64,000 bases of DNA from Labrenzia sp. R4_2 (GTDB lineage: Bacteria > Pseudomonadota > Alphaproteobacteria > Rhizobiales > Stappiaceae). Shown piece after piece: positions 34,524 to 44,500 of the stretch. The stretch lies in NCBI RefSeq assembly GCF_017743865.1, contig NZ_JAGHRJ010000002.1:930001-994000 (forward strand), read 5' to 3'. The notes below the pieces were generated by a model that saw nothing but the letters and a program-made list of their open reading frames with translations, had not been told where the DNA came from and ran no database searches. The stretch's first letter is position 1; every line of letters starts with the position of its first letter. The position numbers and the translations under genes are program-made.

Positions 34524-34589
34524 CCAACTATTTGAGGCGTTAGATCAAGGACGAACACGAACCTTCGATCGAAGTATCGCCTACATGCC

Positions 34590-34610
34590 GCACCGGCCTT
34601 GAGCCGGTGC
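34590..34610. repeat. palindrome after ppk2
   Basis: GCACCGGC-CTTGA-GCCGGTGC: an 8-bp perfect stem, 66 bp past the ppk2 stop. No T tract follows, so it is either a weak terminator or a REP-like intergenic element. Confidence 0.55.
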
Positions 34611-34657
34611 CTTGCATTCAAACCAACTCATTTCTAAAAGCTGAGTGCCCGTCTGGT

Positions 34658-34684
34658 CCCGGATCTTGCTTCGCTGCGTCCGGG
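34658..34684. repeat. REP-like inverted repeat in the spacer
   Basis: CCCGGA 34658-34663 and TCCGGG 34679-34684 flank TCTTGCTTCGCTGCG. From memory, elements of the form CCCGGATC...GCTGCGTCCGGG are common intergenic repeats in related genomes. Only one copy is in this window. The rest of the 295-bp spacer 34524-34818 shows nothing further. Confidence 0.4.
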
Positions 34685-34818
34685 AAAGCTTGATCGCGAG
34701 AGTTGCCAGAGGTCCTCAACGAATCTGATCGCATTATCCGTCCGAGCGCCTCCAGTTACGACCCCTATTACTTCAAGAACGGCTCGACACCCACCGCTGC
34801 CACCGTTACTCTCACCGC

Positions 34819-35994
34819 ATGTTCATTACCTTTTTCACCGAACTGAAATCCGCCGGAATCCCGGTCTCCTTACGTGAGTATCTGACGCTGATGGAGGCGC
34901 TGGATAAGGATCTGGCTGAGCGCAGCGTCGAGGATTTTTATTACCTGGCGCGCCTGTCGCTGGTGAAGGACGAGAGCAATCTCGACAAGTTCGACCGGGT
35001 GTTTGGGACCGTTTTCAAAGGGCTGGAGCTGATGAGCGACGTGCCCATCACGGAGATCCCTGAGGACTGGCTTCGCAAGCTCGCCGAAAAGCACTTGAGC
35101 GAAGAGGAAAAGGCACAGATCGAGGCCATGGGCGGATTTGAGAAGCTCATGGAGACCTTGGCTGAGCGCCTCAAGGAACAGGAAAAACGCCACCAGGGCG
35201 GCAACAAGTGGATTGGCACAGCGGGTACTTCGCCATTTGGCGCTTACGGGTACAATCCGGAAGGCATCCGGATTGGCCAAAAGGAAAGCCGGCACCGGCG
35301 TGCCGTGAAGGTCTGGGACAAACGCGAGTTCAAGGATCTCGATGACACCCAGCTTCTTGGCACCCGCAACATCCAAGTTGCCTTGAAACGGCTGCGCAAT
35401 TTCGCCCGCACGGGCGCAGCAGAAGAGCTGGATCTCGATCACACGATCAAGGCGACCGCTCACAAGGGCCTTCTCGACATCAAGATGCGCCCCGAACGGC
35501 ACAATGCCGTCAAGGTGCTTCTGTTCTTCGACATTGGTGGATCGATGGACGATCACATCCGGGTCTGCGAAGAACTCTTTTCTGCCGCGCGGTCCGAATT
35601 CAAGGTGATGGAACACTTTTACTTCCACAATTGCCTCTATGAGACGGTTTGGAAGGAGAACAGACGGCGCCACACCGAGCGGCTGCCAACGATTGACGTG
35701 CTGCACAAGTACCCGTCCGACTACAAGATCATCTTCGTCGGTGATGCTTCCATGAGCCCCTATGAGATCGCCTATCCGGGTGGATCGGTGGAGCACTGGA
35801 ACGAAGAAGCAGGATCTGCCTGGATGCAACGCGTCACCGGGCTCTACAACAGCGCGGTCTGGCTCAATCCCGTGCGCCAGGAACACTGGCGCTACACGCC
35901 TTCGATCCAGATGATGCAGGAATTGATGGAAAACCGCATGTTCCCGATGACCGTGGAAGGACTGACGGACGCCATGAAGGAACTGGCCCGCTAA
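34819..35994 (+). CDS. CoxE-like VWA-domain protein
   Basis: 391 residues. The N-terminal part has MFITFFTELKSAGIPVSLRE and a helical region (LGTRNIQVALKRLRNFARTG). The C-terminal VWA domain has a MIDAS-like LLFFDIGGSMDDHIRVCEEL (DxGxS rather than DxSxS), FYFHNCLYETVW and IFVGDASMSPYEI. This is the CoxE-like partner of MoxR ATPases. No good Shine-Dalgarno precedes the ATG. The likely ATPase partner is at 28655. Confidence 0.9.
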   Translation: MFITFFTELKSAGIPVSLREYLTLMEALDKDLAERSVEDFYYLARLSLVKDESNLDKFDRVFGTVFKGLELMSDVPITEIPEDWLRKLAEKHLSEEEKAQIEAMGGFEKLMETLAERLKEQEKRHQGGNKWIGTAGTSPFGAYGYNPEGIRIGQKESRHRRAVKVWDKREFKDLDDTQLLGTRNIQVALKRLRNFARTGAAEELDLDHTIKATAHKGLLDIKMRPERHNAVKVLLFFDIGGSMDDHIRVCEELFSAARSEFKVMEHFYFHNCLYETVWKENRRRHTERLPTIDVLHKYPSDYKIIFVGDASMSPYEIAYPGGSVEHWNEEAGSAWMQRVTGLYNSAVWLNPVRQEHWRYTPSIQMMQELMENRMFPMTVEGLTDAMKELAR

Positions 35995-36016
35995 CCCGCC
36001 GACAGGGGCGCAGAAT

Positions 36017-37150
36017 ATGTCTGGACAGAAATCGCCCGCCTCTGCCTCACCGGTCGCCCATGCAACAACGACCGGCATGACCGGTGGCGGGTTTTACAAT
36101 CAGAACTCCACACCTCAGTGGGACGCAACGGCTGCTGTCCTTGACCATCTGGAAGCCGCCGCCGATGCGCTGCCGATCGACGCCAGCGGGCCGATTTGTC
36201 TGGCCGATTTCGGCTGCTCTGAGGGGCGAAACTCCATCGCGGCGTTGAGCAGGCCCGTGTCCCGCCTGGTGCAGCGTACAAACCGGCCGATCCAGACGAT
36301 CCATTCAGACCTCCCGACCAATGACTTCTCAAGCCTCTTGCGTTCTCTGCGGCCGGAGGGGCACTCCGTTTTTGGACAGCCGAATGTCTATTCGTCCGTT
36401 GTTGGCGGCTCGATGTATGACCAACTGCTGCCGGATAGAAGCCTACATATGGCCACGACGTTCAACGCGATCGGCTTCCTTTCCAGAAAACCCATTGCGA
36501 CGCTGCCGGGTTACATTTTTCCAAATGGTCCAAGCGCTGTCCGCAACAACGGCTTCGTATCGGAAGAAGATCAGGCGGTTTTTTCAAAGCTCGCACGGCA
36601 AGACATCGCGACCTTCCTGAAAGCCCGCGCCAGAGAACTGGTGCCAGGCGGCAAGCTGCTGCTGCAGGTGTTCGGCGCAAATGAGACCGCCAGCACCTGC
36701 GACGGCATCTATGATCTTCTAAACGATGCGGTTCGCTGTTTCGTCGAAGACGGCTCGATATCCCAGGACGTTTACGAGGCTTACTATCAACCGGTCTATA
36801 TGCGGACGTTGGAGGAGCTGACAGGGCCTGTCAGCGATCCGGCACTTGGCGCTGCCGGGCTTTTCCAGATTGACTACGCGATATCCTACGAGATCCCTGT
36901 CTCCTTCAATGAGCGCTTTTCCGCGGATGGAGATCGAGAAACGTACGCGCGCGATTACGTCAATTTCTTCCGCGCCTTTACTGAAGCGGTTCTCAGAAAC
37001 GCACTCCCGGCAAACGATCAGCGGGACACTCTTGTTGAGCAGATCTACGAAAAAGCCATTCATTTGCTGAAAGCCGCACCGGACCTCTATCCGTTCCGCT
37101 ATATCGCCGTCGCAGCACTCATGACACGGACGGGTAATCAGGTAATCTGA
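36017..37150 (+). CDS. SABATH-type SAM-dependent carboxyl methyltransferase
   Basis: 377 residues. The start GGGFYNQNSTPQWDATAAVL matches the SYxxNSxxQ opening of the SABATH family (salicylate, benzoate, jasmonate and theobromine methyltransferases of plants). The SAM site is CLADFGCSEGRNSIAAL, followed by HSDLPTNDFSSLLRSL and a family-like SLHMATTFNAIGFLSR. Members methylate small carboxylic acids. The substrate here is unknown. AGGGG lies before the ATG, 22 bp after the VWA gene. Bacterial members exist but are less common than plant ones. Confidence 0.85.
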   Translation: MSGQKSPASASPVAHATTTGMTGGGFYNQNSTPQWDATAAVLDHLEAAADALPIDASGPICLADFGCSEGRNSIAALSRPVSRLVQRTNRPIQTIHSDLPTNDFSSLLRSLRPEGHSVFGQPNVYSSVVGGSMYDQLLPDRSLHMATTFNAIGFLSRKPIATLPGYIFPNGPSAVRNNGFVSEEDQAVFSKLARQDIATFLKARARELVPGGKLLLQVFGANETASTCDGIYDLLNDAVRCFVEDGSISQDVYEAYYQPVYMRTLEELTGPVSDPALGAAGLFQIDYAISYEIPVSFNERFSADGDRETYARDYVNFFRAFTEAVLRNALPANDQRDTLVEQIYEKAIHLLKAAPDLYPFRYIAVAALMTRTGNQVI

Positions 37151-37154
37151 AACT

Positions 37155-37187
37155 AAAAAACGGCGGCAGGCTTTCGCCCACCACCGT
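37155..37187 (-). terminator. terminator of the universal stress protein gene
   Basis: Read on the minus strand: a 12-bp stem (with a few G-T pairs), ACGGTGGTGGGC against GCCTGCCGCCGT, with a GAAA tetraloop, followed by TTTTTT. It may also slow transcription from the converging methyltransferase gene. Confidence 0.85.
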
Positions 37188-37217
37188 CTTCCTCCTCCAG
37201 AGAAGCAGGGCTAGCCC

Positions 37218-37646
37218 TCAGCTGTCGCGCAGTACCATGACCGAGCACGGCGCATGACGGACGATATGGGCGGCATTTGAGCCGATAAAATAGGTGGAGA
37301 GCCCCGGTTTGTGGGATGACATCAACACGAGGTCACACTCTGCCTTTTCAGCTTCCTCGATCACTTCATGGTAGACCGATCCAACCCGGACCATGACATC
37401 GACCACCCCTTCCGGCACGTCCAACGCATCGCCGATCTTTTGCAGGATGCCAGCGGTTTCCCTCAGCTCGTTTTCCTGAAAGCCTTCCGGCAACTGGCTT
37501 GCGACGAAGCTCTGCACTTCCGGACAAACTCCGAGCAGATGGATCTTGGCACTGTAGTCGCGGGCCATCTGAGCTGCTTTCGCCAGAGCATCATCGGCAA
37601 ATTTCGGTTCAGCCGGATCGATGGGAACAAGGATTTTCTTGAACAT
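37218..37646 (-). CDS. universal stress protein (UspA family)
   Basis: 142 residues, one Usp domain. It starts MFKKILVPIDPAEPKFADDA and has LVLMSSHKPGLSTYFIGSNA and HIVRHAPCSVMVLRDS. The nucleotide loop normally reads Gx2Gx9G(S/T). Here SSHKPGLSTYFIGSNA keeps the later GS but not the first glycine, so ATP binding is uncertain. AAGGGAG stands seven bases before the ATG. The gene is monocistronic with its own terminator. Confidence 0.92.
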   Translation of the reverse strand: MFKKILVPIDPAEPKFADDALAKAAQMARDYSAKIHLLGVCPEVQSFVASQLPEGFQENELRETAGILQKIGDALDVPEGVVDVMVRVGSVYHEVIEEAEKAECDLVLMSSHKPGLSTYFIGSNAAHIVRHAPCSVMVLRDS

Positions 37647-37718
37647 GGCGTTACTCCCTTAAATTTCTTCAGAGGAAACTAGGCCTCCGCCAAGGTCCTT
37701 CGCCATGAGGCAGATCAA

Positions 37719-38507
37719 TCAGCCGTCCGGACTGCCGAAATACCGCCCGGGCGTCACGCCGAATGCCTTCCGAAAGGTCGCGACAAACGCGCTCGGTCCC
37801 TCATAGCCAAGTTTATGCGAGACATCCGACACACTGCGGCCGGCGGCCAAAAGTTCAAGCGCGCGAAACAGCTTTACCTGCCGGCACCACGTCCGGTAAT
37901 TCATCCCGGTCTCCGCTTTGATCCGGCGCTCAAAGGACCGGACAGACATGGCGCTTTGTGCCGCGGCCTCGGCGAGCGCCGGGACGTGAGCGGGACAGCG
38001 CACCAAGCCATCGCACAAGTCTCTCAATCTCGGGTCTTGCGGCATCGGCAGCTGAAGCGGCGCTGCCGGCAGCATTTTCAGTTGATCAAGAATGACATCA
38101 GCGATCCGGCCTGCCGGTCCATCAATGGTTTCCGCGCGCGGGTAGGACATGAACTCCAGGATCAAGGCTCGCAGCAACGTTGTCACCTGAATAACCTGCG
38201 CCGTCTTCGGCAAATCCTGGGCGTAGTCATAACTCACGTAAACGAACCGGATTTCAGTATCGGTCAGATAGCGGGTTTCGTGCGCGATCCGTGGCGGCAG
38301 CCAGACTGCCCGCTCCGGCGGGGCGAAAAAGGTTCCAACTTCAGTATCGATCGCAATCGAGCCTTTGACGACGTGAAAGAGTTGGGCTGAGTCGTGCGAG
38401 TGCCATCCGTTATGTCCGGGTCCGGCTCTCTGACTGTTGGCATATCCGATGATCTTCGCCTTCACCTCATGATCGGGAAACGCGGATAACTCCGGATGGA
38501 TCGGCAT
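37719..38507 (-). CDS. AraC-family transcriptional regulator
   Basis: 262 residues. An N-terminal cupin-like sensor (GHNGWHSHDSAQLFHVVKGS, then FFAPPERAVWLPPRIAHETR) is followed by a C-terminal double helix-turn-helix (VPALAEAAAQSAMSVRSFER, LGYEGPSAFVATFRKAFGVT, PGRYF). It is divergent from the MFS gene at 38646 across about 140 bp and probably controls it. The effector is unknown. Confidence 0.93.
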   Translation of the reverse strand: MPIHPELSAFPDHEVKAKIIGYANSQRAGPGHNGWHSHDSAQLFHVVKGSIAIDTEVGTFFAPPERAVWLPPRIAHETRYLTDTEIRFVYVSYDYAQDLPKTAQVIQVTTLLRALILEFMSYPRAETIDGPAGRIADVILDQLKMLPAAPLQLPMPQDPRLRDLCDGLVRCPAHVPALAEAAAQSAMSVRSFERRIKAETGMNYRTWCRQVKLFRALELLAAGRSVSDVSHKLGYEGPSAFVATFRKAFGVTPGRYFGSPDG

Positions 38508-38645
38508 AACCTGCCCTTTTTGATGTTACATGGGATTGGCGAAACAGAAACATATCATGACAAAACAGCGCTAACACGCAAGAGCGCAATCGAAGTACAA
38601 GCGAACCGCAGCGCTGCCAGCACCCACTTTTTTGGCAAGAAACAA

Positions 38646-39872
38646 ATGACGTACTTCACACAAAGCACAAACCCAAATGAATTGACCGGGTGGCGCTCGC
38701 CTGCCGTCCTCTTGATGATCATGGCCGGAGCCATGCAGCTGTCCTTTGCTGCCTGGTGGAACCTGATGAACAATTTTGCGGTTCAGGAGCTGGACTTCAC
38801 CGGCCGGGAAATTGGCATCCAGCAGTCCATCCGTGAAATACCAGGTTTTCTGAGCTTTCTCGCCGTTTATCTGCTGCTTGTGATGCGCGAGCAAACGCTG
38901 GCCTATCTCTCGCTTTTGCTCCTCGGCGTCGGTGTGGCAATTACCGGGTACTTCCCCACCGCGCTTGGCTTCTACATAACGACCCTGATCATGTCGATCG
39001 GCTTCCATTATTACGAAACCATGGCGCAATCGCTGTCCCTGCAATGGCTACCCAAGGCAACAGCGGCTGCCAGTATGGGCAAAATCCTGGCTGTGGGCTC
39101 ATTCGCCCAGCTGATTGCCTACGGTCTGATTTTCATTGCCTGGAAGACGTTCAACCTGTCGTTCACGGTGGTCTTCGCGATCGCCGGTGGCTTGACCATT
39201 GTTGTGCTGGCCTTCCTCATCATGGCCTACCCGCATTTCAAGGAAGGTGTTCCGCAGCACAAGAAGCTGATCCTGAAGAAGCGCTACTGGCTCTATTACG
39301 CGTTGACGTTCATGGCCGGTGCCCGCCGGCAGATCTTCACAGTCTTTGCCGGCTTCCTGATGGTCGAACGCTTTGGCTACGATGTTCATGAGGTTGCCGG
39401 GCTTTTCTTGATCAACGGCGTCTTCAACATGCTGCTCGCGCCGAAGATCGGCAAACTGATCGTCCGCTTCGGTGAACGCAAAGCCTTGATCCTTGAGTAT
39501 GTCGGCCTGATCGGGGTCTTCGTGACCTATGCTTTCGTCACCAATGCAACTGTTGCCGCGGCGCTCTACGTGATCGATCACGCTTTCTTTGCAATCGCGA
39601 TTGCTATCAAGACCTACTTCCAGAAGATCGCCGATCCGGCTGACATCGCACCGACAGCAGGTGTTGCCTTTACAATCAACCACATCGCTGCAGTCTTCAT
39701 CCCGGTGGTGTTCGGACTGGTCTGGCTGGTCTCCCCGGCAGCCGTGTTCCTGGCAGGCGCCGGAATGGCCGCCGTCAGCCTGTTCCTCTCGACCATGATC
39801 CCGTCCAACCCGGATGACGGAAATGAGGTTGATTGGTGGTTCCGCAAACCAGCTGCCCAACCGGCAGAATAA
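38646..39872 (+). CDS. MFS transporter
   Basis: 408 residues from ATG 38646; an in-frame start at 38496 would overlap the AraC gene and add 50 hydrophilic residues. About 11-12 membrane helices are visible, among them LLMIMAGAMQLSFAAWWNLM, FLSFLAVYLLLVM, VFAIAGGLTIVVLAFLIMA, VFIPVVFGLVWLVSPAAVFL. Cytoplasmic loops are basic (LKKRYWLYY). Substrate unknown. The divergent AraC gene suggests induction by its cargo. A perfect palindromic terminator follows. Confidence 0.88.
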   Translation: MTYFTQSTNPNELTGWRSPAVLLMIMAGAMQLSFAAWWNLMNNFAVQELDFTGREIGIQQSIREIPGFLSFLAVYLLLVMREQTLAYLSLLLLGVGVAITGYFPTALGFYITTLIMSIGFHYYETMAQSLSLQWLPKATAAASMGKILAVGSFAQLIAYGLIFIAWKTFNLSFTVVFAIAGGLTIVVLAFLIMAYPHFKEGVPQHKKLILKKRYWLYYALTFMAGARRQIFTVFAGFLMVERFGYDVHEVAGLFLINGVFNMLLAPKIGKLIVRFGERKALILEYVGLIGVFVTYAFVTNATVAAALYVIDHAFFAIAIAIKTYFQKIADPADIAPTAGVAFTINHIAAVFIPVVFGLVWLVSPAAVFLAGAGMAAVSLFLSTMIPSNPDDGNEVDWWFRKPAAQPAE

Positions 39873-39890
39873 TAACTGGCAACAAACAAA

Positions 39891-39922
39891 AACCCCGCCG
39901 GAGCGCTCCGGCGGGGTTTTTC
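39891..39922. terminator. bidirectional terminator between the MFS and ferredoxin genes
   Basis: AAACCCCGCCGGAGC pairs with GCTCCGGCGGGGTTT, a perfect 15-bp inverted repeat at 39891-39920, with A on one side and TT on the other. It serves both converging genes. Confidence 0.95.
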
Positions 39923-39942
39923 AGTTGGGACTGCGAAGCGTC

Positions 39943-40739
<797 letters not shown>

Positions 40740-40989
40740 AAGGGTGCTCCGAAATACTCAACACATGCCTGGCGGCACCCTGCCGCAAGCTCTACAGGGG
40801 TATGAGTGTGCAGCGAAGACCCAAACGCCCGGTTAAATCAGGCGTTTCACGATTGCAAATTCGAGCATGTCCCCAAAAAATTGATTTCTTGGTTAACGAG
40901 CATTAAGGGCCTGCGCCGAACCAGAAGAAAAATCCCTTGCTTTTTCGCAGGTTTCCTGAATCGCTAAAATTTTAATAAAATGATTCGCA

Positions 40990-41304
40990 TTAACTTTTTT
41001 CGTTTTTTTGACTTGCGGTCAATAATTCGAACGCGTCTGCAGTGAGCTTGCAAACCAACCAGTCAGGCTTGATTGGATTGGAAAACCAAGGCTCTGCCCA
41101 ACCTGCATCGATGCAGGAACGGATCGTGCGAGCGGGAACCTGGCGGCCTTGATCATCAAAGAGAGGCAACTTTCCTCCCGACTGGGCGAGCCCTGATTTC
41201 AACCAGCGCTTTTGTGCAGGTGACAAACTGCCTGCATTAAGTGCAGATTTTTTTGCCGGTCCCGTTTCGCTTTCCGTTACGTGCTTTTGCTTCGTTTGAG
41301 GCAT
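40990..41304 (-). CDS. small conserved protein of unknown function
   Basis: 104 residues from an ATG with AGGAGGGGG upstream. After a disordered start comes LSPAQKRWLKSGLAQSGGKL, PLFDDQGRQVPARTIRSCID, AGWAEPWFSNPIKPDWLVCK and LTADAFELL. I recall similar small proteins in many Rhizobiales, probably with a winged-helix-like fold, but no known function. The flanking spacers 40740-40989 and 41305-41579 are AT-rich and show no gene. Confidence 0.7.
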   Translation of the reverse strand: MPQTKQKHVTESETGPAKKSALNAGSLSPAQKRWLKSGLAQSGGKLPLFDDQGRQVPARTIRSCIDAGWAEPWFSNPIKPDWLVCKLTADAFELLTASQKNEKS

Positions 41305-41579
41305 GAGATCCCCCTCCTAAGTGATTCAGGCGATTGCTGTTTCTTGTTCGTTAGGAGAGATTGTGCCATTACAGTAACTGATGCGGCAAGATGGGGAGAA
41401 TGCTGTCAACCTTCATGGTTGCAGCGGGTCAGCGGCGGCCCTTCCCAGAGTTTATGATCCGAACCGGAAACAGTGTTAGTCTCGGTTCAAGATCGGCGCA
41501 TCCGGTTGACCCTCATGGCAGCGAAAAGCTGCCTGAGATCACCGGTGTGTAAAGAGTACGGATGTGAGGCGACCCAAAA

Positions 41580-44500
41580 ATGGCAAATCCGACGAAGGCG
41601 AAAGATCCGGCGGAAGCAGCTCTGTCTGCGGTTGAAGAAGCGCTTAAGCTCGATTTCGGCGGCCCTGAAGCTTCAGCGGCAGATCAACCGGCGGAACAGG
41701 AAACGCCGAGCGATGAGCGCCCGTCACGGCGCGCTGCCAAGACTGCGGACAACAGCGAAGCGGACAAAGACAACCAGCGCCCGGCACGCCGCCGTGGACG
41801 CGGTGGACGACCGCCTGCTGCCAATGACGACCGCCGGAACATCGGCAATCTGATTTACGCCCTGCAACGCCGGCCATCGACAGCGCCTTTCTGGGGTGCA
41901 TTTGCCCTGAGCGCCGTTTGGGCCGCGCTCGGCACCAGCCTCTTCATGTCTTCGTTCGCCGACCGGGTTGCTGGCGTCACGGATGCAGAAACACTTATGC
42001 AGTCTCCGGACATGATCCTGGCTGCCATCGGGATCGTTGTTCCGATCATCTTCTTCTTTGTCATGGCCATGATGATCTGGCGCGCGCAGGAAATGCGCAT
42101 CGTTGCCCGCGGCATGACAGAAGTTGCACTTCGCCTCGCCGAACCGGAAGACATGGCCAAGGAATCCATCTTGAGCGTTGGCCAGGCCATCCGCCGCGAA
42201 GTGGCCGCTATGGGCGACGGCATTGAACGCGCCATCGCCAGGGCCAGCGAGCTGGAGGTGCTGGTTCACAACGAAGTGTCTTCGCTGGAACGTTCCTACA
42301 ACGACAATGAGCTGAAAATCCGTTCTCTGATCGAAGAGCTGGTCACCCAGCGCGAAGCAATTGTCATGAACGCCGAGCGGGTTCGGGAAACGATCGCCGG
42401 CGCGCACGAGAATTTTGCCTCTCAGCTCTCTGATACATCTGGTGAACTCGGGTCGAATGTCGATCAAGCGACCCAGCGGATGATCGACGCGGTGAATGCA
42501 CGGGTTGAAGAACTCACCAGCACCGTGGATTCGCGGATCGAGTCCCTTGGCGCGACGCTCAACGCCTCCGGCAACGAGATGGTTGAATCCCTCACCGTCC
42601 GCGCGGAAGACTATGTGGCCCGCCTGTCCACCACCGGCACCGAGCTGGTCGAGAACCTCTCGCAAACCGGCACCACGATGTATGAGACCCTCTCCTACCG
42701 TGGCAATGAGGTGAACGAACGCTTCGCCGAGACCGCCAATACCTTCGTCGAAACCCTGACCAAGCGTGGCCTGGAGATCAACGAAACGCTGACCACGTCG
42801 AGCACCACAGTGGTCGATACGCTTAGCAGCAAGGCGGATGAATTCCGCACCGCGCTTGAAACCACAGGTACTCAGGTCGGCGATACCATCACGGCGCGTG
42901 GCGAAGAGATCAACGCGAACCTGTCTCTGACCTCCGGCCGCCTGATCGACACCATCACGGCACGGACCGAAGAACTGGTGACAACGGTCGACACCCGCGT
43001 CACTCATCTGGACGAGGCGCTTGCGGAAACCGGCAACAGGGTTGTCGAGAGCATTTCCGAAAAAGGTCAGACCGTCACCGATACCATTTCCATCCGGGGT
43101 GCGGAGATCGTCGAAACCCTCTCCAGCCGCTCCACCGAGGTTGCAGAAATCCTGCGCGGCACTGGCGAAAGCATCGTTGTCGACCTGTCCCTGCGCGGCG
43201 GCGAAATCGCAGCCAAACTGGACGAAACAGCTGGTTCTCTCACACAGACCATTTCGGTCCGCGGCGGCGAATTGGCCGACAAGCTCGACAATATCTCCGA
43301 GCGGATCTACACGGCCATTTCGATCAACGGCACCGAGCTGGATGAGCGTCTTGCTGCCCGCAGCAATGAAATGGCCAGCATCCTTGAACAGCAGACCATC
43401 GGCTTCCGCGAGACCCTGGAAAGCGTTTCCGGCCAGTTCGCTGCAGGTCTTGGCGAACAAACCGGCTCTCTCACTCAGAAACTCGCCGAAACCGGCACTC
43501 AACTCGCCGAGCTCATCGGCAGCCGCGGTGACCGCGTTGCCGGCGACATCAATGAGATCAGCGGCAAGATCGCTGAGACCATCGAAGTCCGCGGTCAGGC
43601 GCTCAACGATGGCCTTGCAAACCGTTTGGGCGAGCTGGAGACCATCGTTTCGGATCGCGGCGGTCAGTTGATCGATGCGTTCGACACCAAAACTCTGTTG
43701 TTGTCGGAGGCTCTCGACAGCCGTCTGTCGACCCTGGACGTTACGTTCGGCAATCGCATCGAAACGATGGACAGCAAGCTGGGCGAGCGAATCGAGACCA
43801 TGGATGCGTCCCTGGATCAGCGGTTCTCGGCCATCGATTCCACGCTCACCGACCGCATCAGCACGATGGACGCGTCCCTTGGGGACCGCATCGCGGCTAT
43901 GGATACGTCTCTTGAGCATCGCTTCACCACCATGGATGCAACGCTCGGCGATCGCATCTCGACAATGGATGCTTCTCTAGAGCAGCGTGTAACCACCATG
44001 GACACCACGCTCGGCGAGCGGATCTCCACGATGGACTCCTCGCTTGGCAGCCATATAAACACCTTGGATCTGACCCTGGACCAACGCACGGCTGCGTTTG
44101 AAGCTGCGCTGGAGTCCCGGACGCAGATCCTTGGCGATGCCATCGAACAACGTACCACCGTCATCAGCGACACGTTGGAGGACAAGACCCGCAACATCAC
44201 GGACGTCCTCGCAGACCGTTCCGATGCAATCACGTTGCAACTTGGCCAGCGTGTTGAAGCTGCAGGCAACACACTTGCAAACCGGGTTGATGAAATCGGC
44301 ACCAAGCTGACATCACATGTCGATACAGCCGCGGGCGCCATGGCCGAGAAGGCAGAGCTCCTGACCGCAACCATGACCAGCGGCACCGACCGGATTGATG
44401 AGACCCTCGATGCCCGTGCACGTCAGATTTCCGATACCCTGATTTCACGCACCAAAGAGATCGCTCAGGCCTTCGTTGAAGGTCAGGACGAAATGACCTC

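Noticed and set aside
34870..36078. A 402-codon minus-strand frame over the VWA gene
   Set aside because: The plus strand encodes a clear CoxE-like protein; the minus product has no family features and runs across a real gene boundary.
41724..43919. A 731-codon open frame on the minus strand inside the giant coiled-coil gene
   Set aside because: It mirrors the plus-strand hendecad repeats and GC-rich third positions. Its product has no known motif, and the plus-strand protein explains the DNA fully.
43755..44084. Possible CRISPR array or minisatellite
   Set aside because: The 33-bp units are contiguous, have no spacers and keep the coding frame; they are protein repeats.
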